Assembly (NCBI GenBank): GCA_009929055.1 | Contig: SABI01000060.1 | Coordinates: forward strand, 1 to 11,438 | Direction of reading: 5' to 3' | Origin: Spirochaetia bacterium | GTDB taxonomy: Bacteria; Spirochaetota; Spirochaetia; Sphaerochaetales; Sphaerochaetaceae | DNA: 11,438 nucleotides | Shown here: piece after piece, positions 1 through 5,204 of the stretch | Layout of the letters: every line of letters begins with the position of its first letter | How positions within the stretch are numbered: the first letter of the stretch is position 1 | Made by a program: the position numbers and the translations under genes | Notes under the pieces: generated by a model | What the model saw: the letters and a program-made list of their open reading frames with translations, nothing else | What the model was told of the DNA's origin: nothing | Database searches by the model: none

Positions 1-563
1 ACCTTAAGGTGATGAGTCTTGGGTTTATGTTAGAAAAGCCAGATGATCCAGTTGTATGGAGAGGGCCATTAAAGAACCAAATGATTGAACAGTTCTTAAA
101 TGATGTTGATTGGGGTGACATTGATTACCTTATTGTAGACAACCCTCCAGGGACAGGGGATGAGCCTTTAAGTACTGCTCAGACACTTAAAGGGAAAGGG
201 GAAGCAATTCTTGTAACAACACCTCAGTTAGTCTCTACAGCTGATGTGAGTCGAAGTATTAACTTCTGTCTCAAACTCGACCTTTCAATAATTGGTTTAA
301 TAGAAAACATGAGTGGCTTTGTGTGTCCTTCTTGCCATACAACTACCAATATCTTTAGAAGTGGTGGTGGAGAGAAGCTTTCAAAGTATTATAGAGTTCC
401 TCTATTAGGAACTATTGCCCTTGATGCCAATGTTGGCATAGCTGGTGATGTTGGCCTCCCTTATGTACAGAGATTTGAAAATTCACCAATAGCAAAAGAA
501 TATGATGCAATTTGTGATGCAATTGTTCGAACACAACCAAAATTTAGGAGTGAAAGTGTATGA
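1..563 (+). CDS. Mrp/NBP35-family P-loop ATPase, iron-sulfur carrier (C-terminal part, 5' end outside window)
   Basis: This is the C-terminal ~187 residues of a Mrp/NBP35 (ApbC-type) ATPase. The reading frame is already open at base 3, and the GTG and ATG codons at 9-14 fall inside the conserved strand before the WRGP motif, so they are not the start. Visible family marks are WRGP near the left edge, the Walker B-like segment IVDNPPGTGDEPLS, and IENMSGFVCPSC, whose CxxC is the bridging iron-sulfur cluster site of dimeric Mrp proteins. The P-loop itself lies upstream of the window. Family members bind and transfer [4Fe-4S] clusters in the cytoplasm. The stop overlaps the next start (ATGA at 560-563), indicating translational coupling to the NifX-like gene. 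The family call is secure; the client apoprotein is unknown. Confidence 0.93.
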   Translation, partial: LKVMSLGFMLEKPDDPVVWRGPLKNQMIEQFLNDVDWGDIDYLIVDNPPGTGDEPLSTAQTLKGKGEAILVTTPQLVSTADVSRSINFCLKLDLSIIGLIENMSGFVCPSCHTTTNIFRSGGGEKLSKYYRVPLLGTIALDANVGIAGDVGLPYVQRFENSPIAKEYDAICDAIVRTQPKFRSESV

Positions 564-898
564 AAATAGCAATTCCAACTAGTGGTGGCTTATTAGATAG
601 CCATTTTGGACATGCCTCTAGTTTTACTTTTGTAGAAGTAGATGAGAAAACTAATGTAATTCAAAAGCAATATGAAGTGGCTCCACCAAAGCATGAGCCA
701 GGTGTCCTTCCTCGCTTCTTGAGTGATGAAAAAGTGAATGTAATTATTACAGGGGGAATGGGTGGACAAGCTCAATCTCTACTAGAAGGGTATGGGGTAA
801 AAGTAGTATTAGGAGTAGCTCCTAAGAAAGTTGATGAGATTGTAAAAGATTATTTAGCAAAAACATTAGCCGTTGGTGCTAATGCCTGTGACCATTAA
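560..898 (+). CDS. NifX/NifB-like dinitrogenase iron-molybdenum cofactor family small protein
   Basis: A 112-residue protein of the NifB/NifX/NafY C-terminal fold. It starts MKIAIPTSGG, then has the family's DSHFGHASSFTFVEVD segment (about residues 13-28), a glycine-rich turn IITGGMGGQAQSLLEGYGVKVV in the middle, and ends ALAVGANACDH. Proteins of this length are usually stand-alone cofactor- or cluster-binding proteins in anaerobes, often beside Mrp ATPases, and are not proof of nitrogen fixation. No nif structural gene is visible. The ATG overlaps the stop of the Mrp gene by four bases, and a Shine-Dalgarno-like GGAGTGA lies in the end of that gene. The last 33 bp are shared with the 3' end of the convergent nth gene. 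The role in metal cluster handling is inferred from family and neighbour. Confidence 0.88.
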   Translation: MKIAIPTSGGLLDSHFGHASSFTFVEVDEKTNVIQKQYEVAPPKHEPGVLPRFLSDEKVNVIITGGMGGQAQSLLEGYGVKVVLGVAPKKVDEIVKDYLAKTLAVGANACDH

Positions 899-1516
899 AT
901 AATCACAAAGATGAGATAATATACATGTTTTGCAGGAGGGTGTGCGACTAAAGCATACCCTCCGCCCATGTAAGTTCACTATCATAGAAAATCTATACTG
1001 CTTCTTCTCTTCAATGAGCTCTTTAATTTCCATTTCAATAGTATAAGGATCTTTTTTAGAAACAAGACCTAATCTATGTACCACTCTCATGAAGTGAGTA
1101 TCTACTATGATTGCTCCAGGATGAGAGAATCTACCAATAATTACATTTGCACTCTTTCGTCCAATACCAGGGATTGTTAAGAGTGAATCCATATCAAAAG
1201 GGACGATGCTATTAAAGTTCTCTACAAGGCTCTTACTTGCCCCTATAATATTTCGAGCTTTGTTTTTGTAAAACCCTGTACTGTGGATAATCTTCTCTAC
1301 TAGTTCAAGATTACCAAGGGAGAGATCGAGGGCTGTAGGGTAGGTCTCAAATAAAAGGGGTGTTACTCTATTCACACTAATATCTGTTGTTTGAGCTGAG
1401 AGTATTACACTAATTAAGAGTTCAAATGGACTTCTAAACTCTAAAAATTCTATTTTATCACTACTATGAGTATCAAGAAGGTGAAATATTTTTTCTCCTT
1501 TTTCTTTGAGGGTCAT
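866..1516 (-). CDS. nth: Endonuclease III (DNA glycosylase/AP lyase)
   Basis: A 216-residue endonuclease III, close to the usual length. It excises oxidised pyrimidines and nicks abasic sites by beta-elimination. The helix-hairpin-helix LLTIPGIGRKSAN spans residues 112-124 with the catalytic lysine at 121; the catalytic aspartate is D139 in IVDTHFMRV. The C-terminal [4Fe-4S] cluster loop has Cys188, Cys195, Cys198 and Cys204 in the canonical C-X6-C-X2-C-X5-C spacing. The ATG at 1516 is preceded by a strong AGGAGGT on the minus strand (1522-1528), which fixes the start. The gene is convergent with the NifX-like gene and overlaps its last 33 bp. The extra ~12 residues after the last cysteine fall mostly in that overlap. 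Confidence 0.96.
   Translation of the reverse strand: MTLKEKGEKIFHLLDTHSSDKIEFLEFRSPFELLISVILSAQTTDISVNRVTPLLFETYPTALDLSLGNLELVEKIIHSTGFYKNKARNIIGASKSLVENFNSIVPFDMDSLLTIPGIGRKSANVIIGRFSHPGAIIVDTHFMRVVHRLGLVSKKDPYTIEMEIKELIEEKKQYRFSMIVNLHGRRVCFSRTPSCKTCILSHLCDYLMVTGISTNG
935..963 (+). terminator. GC-rich hairpin inside nth, 36 nt after the NifX-like stop
   Basis: GGAGGGTGTGC (935-945) pairs with GCATACCCTCC (953-963) around a 7-nt loop: 11 bp with one mismatch that is a G-U wobble in plus-strand RNA but a C-A mismatch in minus-strand RNA. The better fold on the plus strand suggests it ends or protects the mrp-nifX-like transcript. There is no T-tract after it, so simple intrinsic termination is doubtful. 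It lies within the Fe-S cluster loop codons of nth. Confidence 0.35.
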
Positions 1517-1568
1517 GATGTTACCTCCTAATTAGACTCACCATACACTATTAATCTTAAAAGTTGTA

Positions 1569-1598
1569 TTGACTCTATCATAAAAAAGCTAGTATACT
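1569..1598 (+). promoter_or_regulatory. Sigma-70 promoter for the tRNA-Pro/tRNA-Arg unit
   Basis: The -35 box TTGACT (1569-1574) and -10 box TATACT (1593-1598) are separated by 18 bp, placing the transcription start near 1605, about 13 nt before the first tRNA. Both boxes are near consensus, as expected for a stable RNA promoter. Confidence 0.8.
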
Positions 1599-1617
1599 CA
1601 ATTTCGTTACGCATGAT

Positions 1618-1690
1618 CGGGGCGTTGCCTAGTGGCTAAGGCGCTTGCTTTGGGAGCAAGAAATCGGAGGTTCGAGTCCTCTCGCCCCGA
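1618..1690 (+). tRNA. tRNA-Pro (anticodon TGG)
   Basis: A complete 73-nt cloverleaf. The acceptor stem CGGGGCG/CGCCCCG is perfect, the D arm is GCCT...AGGC, the anticodon stem CTTGC/GCAAG encloses loop TTTGGGA (anticodon TGG, proline), and the T arm GGAGG-TTCGAGT-CCTCT has one G-U pair. The discriminator is A and CCA is not encoded. It is the first gene of a two-tRNA transcript. Confidence 0.95.
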
Positions 1691-1702
1691 CTACCATAGC
1701 CT

Positions 1703-1776
1703 GCGCCAATAGCTCAGTTGGATAGAGCAACAGCCTTCTAAGCTGTGGGTCAGAGGTTCGAATCCTCTTTGGCGTA
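1703..1776 (+). tRNA. tRNA-Arg (anticodon TCT)
   Basis: A complete 74-nt cloverleaf 12 nt after tRNA-Pro. The acceptor GCGCCAA/TTGGCGT has a terminal G-U pair, the D arm is GCTC...GAGC, the anticodon stem ACAGC/GCTGT encloses loop CTTCTAA (anticodon TCT, reading AGA/AGG), and the T arm is AGAGG-TTCGAAT-CCTCT. CCA is not encoded. AGA is used often in the neighbouring genes, consistent with need for this tRNA. Confidence 0.95.
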
Positions 1777-1807
1777 TAATTTTACAACTATATACTATAA
1801 CAACTAA

Positions 1808-1833
1808 CCATCCGTTTAGGGTGGATTTTTTTT
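1808..1833 (+). terminator. Intrinsic terminator of the tRNA unit
   Basis: CCATCC (1808-1813), a 5-nt loop GTTTA, and GGGTGG (1819-1824, one G-U pair) are followed by A and eight T residues (1826-1833). It lies 31 nt after tRNA-Arg and insulates the tRNAs from the regulator gene downstream. Confidence 0.85.
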
Positions 1834-1848
1834 GCTCTTTGAAATATC

Positions 1849-1877
1849 TTGCATAATAATTTTTGTTACGTTACAAT
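1849..1877 (+). promoter_or_regulatory. Sigma-70 promoter of the ArsR-type regulator/MFS pair
   Basis: TTGCAT (1849-1854) and TACAAT (1872-1877) are separated by 17 bp. The predicted start of transcription is about 1884-1885, at the ATG of the regulator, so the mRNA would be leaderless or nearly so. No Shine-Dalgarno sequence is seen before that ATG, which agrees. The promoter is almost wholly inside the palindrome at 1852-1887. Confidence 0.6.
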
Positions 1878-1887
1878 AATTATTATG
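1852..1887. promoter_or_regulatory. 36-bp near-perfect palindrome, probable autoregulatory operator
   Basis: The centre is between C1869 and G1870. Of 18 symmetric base pairs, 16 match; the exceptions are 1867/1872 and 1862/1877. The outermost pairs are C1852-G1887 and A1853-T1886, so the right arm includes the start codon. The core is a GTTACGTTAC-type element flanked by AT-rich arms. A dyad this long over the -35, -10 and start codon fits a dimeric winged-helix repressor or two stacked dimers. The best candidate to bind it is the regulator it precedes. Confidence 0.7.
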
Positions 1888-2406
1888 AAAACTATTAGAT
1901 TAACAAATGATGAAGAATTAAAGATTTTTATGCATCCAGTAAGGCAGAGAATTTTACATACCCTATCTATTAATGGGCCCATGAGTGTGAAGATGATAGC
2001 TGATGCATTTGAGATTACTAGTTCTAGTGTGAAGAACCACATTATGAGATTAATGGAGTTAAAAATTGTTGAAATTGATCATCAAGAACTCATTAATGGA
2101 ATAACAGCTACCTACTATAAGCGCTTCCTTGGTACTGTAAGTATTGCTAGTGCTGCTACCGAGGTGAGAGAGGTGCTTAGCCAAAATCTACTCAAACAAG
2201 TTCAAGATGGGTTTTATGAAAAAGAGAGGCAATTTAGAGATAAACAAGGTCATTTTTGTGCAGATCAACTTACTGGAGTCGTGCATCTAGGTAAAGATGA
2301 GGCTGATCAGCTGTACAAAATAATTCGTGATTTTCTCGATAATCATGAAAGAAAAGGGGAGAATACTTCTCCTTTTGTCTATTCTTTAGTGACTTACCGT
2401 GAATAG
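1885..2406 (+). CDS. ArsR-type winged-helix transcriptional regulator
   Basis: A 173-residue DNA-binding protein. Residues ~10-80 form an ArsR-like winged helix: MHPVRQRILHTL is the usual first helix and MSVKMIADAFEITSSSVKNHIMRLMELKIV (33-62) the helix-turn-helix, followed by a wing with TATYYKRF. Residues ~90-173 look helical and lack a recognisable metal-binding CVCD-type motif, with one cysteine (C125), so a metal sensor is not indicated; this part probably dimerises or binds a ligand. I chose the ATG at 1885 because the promoter boxes place the transcript start there; an in-frame TTG at 1849 coincides with the -35 box and is unlikely. The gene overlaps the MFS gene by 8 bp, so it most likely controls that exporter and itself through the palindrome. 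The ligand is unknown. Confidence 0.82.
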   Translation: MKTIRLTNDEELKIFMHPVRQRILHTLSINGPMSVKMIADAFEITSSSVKNHIMRLMELKIVEIDHQELINGITATYYKRFLGTVSIASAATEVREVLSQNLLKQVQDGFYEKERQFRDKQGHFCADQLTGVVHLGKDEADQLYKIIRDFLDNHERKGENTSPFVYSLVTYRE

Positions 2407-3574
2407 CAAATTTCCCTTCTATTCAAAATTATGTCTCTTAAGCATTTCCTATCTTTCTTTAGGCCTCATTCTTCCTGCTATGAGTCTCATTGTAACAAGC
2501 AAAGGATTCTCTCTTCCATATTTAGGAATTGCAATGATGTGTATGTCCATATCTGTGATGGTGTTTGAGGTTCCTAGTGGAATACTCTGTGATGCGAAAG
2601 GGCGAAGAATGAGTTTTCATTTATCAATGATTTTTACCTTTATTGGGACCTCTTTACTCTTTTCTTCTTCTTTTTTTATCCTATGTATAGGATTCGCATT
2701 AACGGGAATTGGACGAGCCTTTGGGAGTGGAAGTCTAGACGCTCTATTAATTGAAGAAACTCAAGATTCTGGTGGGAACATTGCAGATACCCTATTTTCC
2801 TTAGAGATAGTTTCAAGTCTCTCTTTGGCTATTGGAGCCCTTATTGGGGGCTATCTATTAACGCTAGGAGCAGCAGGATCTTTTCTTACTCATCACGTTC
2901 TAGGTGGCAGAATGATATTAATAGGGATAAATATTGTGTTAATACCTCTATTAATCGCTAAAGAGAGTAAGAAAGAAACTTCTCATAAGGTTTCTACTCA
3001 AGTTTCTTTGTTGTTTCATGGATTAACACATCAACCACAGATTATTGCCTATATAGTGACTGTAGTTATACAAGGAGTTTTTTTATCCTCTATAGAAACG
3101 TATTGGCAACCTTATCTAAAAAAAATATTACAAAATGATGGTGAGTTGTGGATATTAGGAGTAGTAGCAAGTTCAATATTCTTGATAAGTATTTTAGGGT
3201 CTTGGATAGGGAAACTATTGTTACCCTATATAAGTGCACAAAAGATCTATATTGGCCTATTTATCATTGATTTACTTCTCATCGCTTGTTTAGGGAGAAC
3301 TCATAGTGTTAGCTTATTCTTTTTTCTCTTTCTATTGATATATATACTGCTAGGGGCTCTTTCAATTGCGGGTAGTACTCTATTAAATCAGCGATTAGAT
3401 AACTCCTTACGTTCTTCAGTCTTAAGTCTTAGTTCTTTCTCTTTGCAAGGGGGAGCTATTCTTTCATCGTTATCTTCAGTAATAATCCTCTCATACACCA
3501 ATATTTCAGGTTTCTGGGTGATAGTGGCAGTTTTTGGCATTGTTGTTCTTCTTGCTACCTATACACGAATGTAA
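2399..3574 (+). CDS. MFS transporter (probable drug/small-molecule efflux)
   Basis: A 391-residue major facilitator protein, typical length for a 12-helix member. The conserved motif A between helices 2 and 3 is clear: GILCDAKGRR at residues 61-70, preceded by VFEVPS. Hydrophobic segments continue to the C-terminus, with a charged central loop (KESKKETSHK, around residue 190) separating the two halves. The start is GTG inside the 3' end of the regulator gene (8-bp overlap), with only a weak ribosome site, consistent with coupled translation; a later ATG would remove the first helix. Pairing with an ArsR-type repressor suggests inducible efflux. Motif A and the context support export, but the substrate cannot be read from the sequence. 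Confidence 0.87.
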   Translation: MNSKFPFYSKLCLLSISYLSLGLILPAMSLIVTSKGFSLPYLGIAMMCMSISVMVFEVPSGILCDAKGRRMSFHLSMIFTFIGTSLLFSSSFFILCIGFALTGIGRAFGSGSLDALLIEETQDSGGNIADTLFSLEIVSSLSLAIGALIGGYLLTLGAAGSFLTHHVLGGRMILIGINIVLIPLLIAKESKKETSHKVSTQVSLLFHGLTHQPQIIAYIVTVVIQGVFLSSIETYWQPYLKKILQNDGELWILGVVASSIFLISILGSWIGKLLLPYISAQKIYIGLFIIDLLLIACLGRTHSVSLFFFLFLLIYILLGALSIAGSTLLNQRLDNSLRSSVLSLSSFSLQGGAILSSLSSVIILSYTNISGFWVIVAVFGIVVLLATYTRM

Positions 3575-3672
3575 GAGTGAAGTAATGATGCAGTGGCTCC
3601 TGCATTAAAAATACAATGATGAGATTCTCTTCTTTGAGGGTTTTAACTCACCAGAATTAAAATATGTTTAAT

Positions 3673-3688
3673 AGGTAATATATAACCT
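3673..3688. repeat. Short inverted repeat upstream of the nitronate monooxygenase-like gene
   Basis: AGGT (3673-3676) and ACCT (3685-3688) flank an AT core; 7 of 8 symmetric pairs match. It lies just upstream of a candidate -35 box. The 186-bp gap (3575-3760) also holds a weak hairpin, ATGCAG/CTGCAT at 3588-3605, after the MFS gene without a T-tract. Confidence 0.35.
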
Positions 3689-3700
3689 GTACTATATCTC

Positions 3701-3728
3701 TTGTTTATCGTATGATTACACATATAAA
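3701..3728 (+). promoter_or_regulatory. Candidate promoter of the nitronate monooxygenase-like gene
   Basis: TTGTTT (3701-3706) and TATAAA (3723-3728) are separated by 16 bp, giving a start near 3735 and a ~25-nt leader. The -10 region lies inside a small dyad CATAT-N5-ATATG (3721-3735). Moderate match; the AT-rich background makes chance matches likely. Confidence 0.45.
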
Positions 3729-3760
3729 AAATATGTCAAAATAGACAGAAGGATAGTAAA

Positions 3761-5164
3761 GTGAAAGAATGGACATTTAGTAAATTTCAGAGTCTCCTGA
3801 AATCCTTAAAAATACAATTACCCTCATTTGAAATGCCAAAACTCATCATTAGGAGTAAGACAGCAGAAGTGCCAATTATTCAAGGTGGTATGGGTGTAGG
3901 AATCTCCCTCTCATCCCTCTCATCAGCAGTAGCAGGAAATGGGGGAGTTGGTGTTATTGCAGCAAATGGTATTGGGATGATAGATCCCAATTACTTCAAA
4001 GATGGAAGAGCCGCTAATATTAGGAGCTTCCGTAAAGAAATTAGAGAAGCAAGAAGAAAAACTTCTGGGGTGATTGGGGTAAATATTATGGTAGCCTTAG
4101 AAGACTTCCAAGAACTTCTTCAAACAGCTATTGAAGAGAGAGTTGATATGGTGTTCCTTGGAGCAGGACTTCCTATAAAGAACCTGCCAGTTACCCAAAT
4201 GAGGGAAGCTGATGTTCAAATTATTCCCATAGTGAGTTCTTCTAGAGCTGCCACTCTCATTTTCTCTATGTGGAAAAAGTTATATGGCGATGTTCCAGAT
4301 GCTGTAGTAGTTGAAGGACCAAAAGCTGGAGGACACCTCGGGTTTAAAGAAGAAGAGTTGGACGGTGAAGCTTTTTCCCTTGAAACAGTAATTCCTCAAG
4401 TAGTCTCTTCTCTAAAAGTATTTGAAAAAGAATTTAATCGTTCTATACCCGTTATTGCAGCAGGTGGAATCTTTACAGGAGACGATATCTACCAAGTGAT
4501 GAAACTTGGTGCTTCTGGAGTGCAGATGGGAACACGCTTTGCGGCAACAGATGAGTGTGATGCAGATATACGCTTTAAAGAGGCTATAGTAGCCTGTAAT
4601 AGAGAAGATATTGGTATTATTAAAAGTCCAGTTGGAATGCCTGGTAGGGCTATTATTAATAATTTCCTTACCGATAGAACAATAAAGAAATATGAATTTA
4701 ACTGCCCATGGCAGTGCCTAGCAGGATGCCATAGAGATGAGGCAAACTACTGCATCTCCCTTGCCCTCAATAATGCTCGTAAAGGAAACCTCAAACACGG
4801 ATTTGTCTTTGTGGGCTCTAACGCTTACCGGGTTAATTCTATTGTCCCAGTAAAAGAATTGATGAGTGAGCTAAAAGAAGAGTATATGGCTTCTCTCTTT
4901 GCCGATAAGAAGAAGTTCGTCACAGATGTGGCTGAAATAATTAGTTCTTTAAAAGATGAGTATAAAACTGCTGAAATTCGCTTTGGTGAATTAAAAGGCT
5001 CTTACATGAAGGCACTCACTCATGCTACAGATAATCTGAGTGAACCAATTAACCGTTTAAAAAAAGAAATGGATAAAGTGAATGAGAAGTTGCTAGAGAT
5101 TAAGGGTACTATTACTGACAAGGTACATGAAGCATATGGAATTTTACAATACAATCTTTCTTAA
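3761..5164 (+). CDS. Nitronate monooxygenase / 2-nitropropane dioxygenase-family FMN protein with C-terminal extension
   Basis: A 467-residue TIM-barrel flavoprotein. The barrel opens with VPIIQGGMGVGISLSSLSSAVAGNGGVGVIAA (37-68). VEGPKAGGHLG (184-194) holds the family histidine (H192), and VIAAGGIFTGDD (231-242) with GASGVQMGTRF (250-260) are the FMN phosphate-binding strands. These features are shared by nitronate monooxygenases and FabK enoyl-ACP reductases, so the substrate is open; no fab genes are nearby. Two features exceed the basic enzyme: four cysteines at 315, 319, 323 and 331, which could hold an iron-sulfur cluster, and a charged helical, coiled-coil-like tail of about 90 residues (~375-467). 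The GTG start is preceded by AGAAGGA (3747-3753). The gene appears to be a single transcription unit. Confidence 0.85.
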   Translation: MKEWTFSKFQSLLKSLKIQLPSFEMPKLIIRSKTAEVPIIQGGMGVGISLSSLSSAVAGNGGVGVIAANGIGMIDPNYFKDGRAANIRSFRKEIREARRKTSGVIGVNIMVALEDFQELLQTAIEERVDMVFLGAGLPIKNLPVTQMREADVQIIPIVSSSRAATLIFSMWKKLYGDVPDAVVVEGPKAGGHLGFKEEELDGEAFSLETVIPQVVSSLKVFEKEFNRSIPVIAAGGIFTGDDIYQVMKLGASGVQMGTRFAATDECDADIRFKEAIVACNREDIGIIKSPVGMPGRAIINNFLTDRTIKKYEFNCPWQCLAGCHRDEANYCISLALNNARKGNLKHGFVFVGSNAYRVNSIVPVKELMSELKEEYMASLFADKKKFVTDVAEIISSLKDEYKTAEIRFGELKGSYMKALTHATDNLSEPINRLKKEMDKVNEKLLEIKGTITDKVHEAYGILQYNLS

Positions 5165-5179
5165 ATGAGGGGGTGGGGA

Positions 5180-5204
5180 GGCTCTTCTCTTGAAAGGAAG
5201 AGCC
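5180..5204. terminator. Hairpin between convergent genes, probable bidirectional terminator
   Basis: GGCTCTTC (5180-5187) and GAAGAGCC (5197-5204) form a perfect 8-bp stem around a 9-nt loop. It directly abuts the stop codon of the sigma-54 regulator (minus strand) and lies 15 nt after the stop of the flavoprotein gene. No strong T-tract follows on either strand, so efficiency is uncertain. Confidence 0.6.

Noticed and set aside
560..898. NifX-like protein as evidence of nitrogen fixation
   Set aside because: Short stand-alone members of this family are common in non-fixing anaerobes, and no nif structural genes are visible.
1618..1776. tRNA genes as an attachment site for a mobile element
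   Set aside because: No integrase, phage gene or direct repeat of a tRNA 3' end is present in the window.
1849..1884. In-frame TTG at 1849 as start of the ArsR-type regulator
   Set aside because: The TTG is the beginning of the -35 box and the extra residues are AT-rich promoter DNA; family similarity begins after the ATG at 1885.
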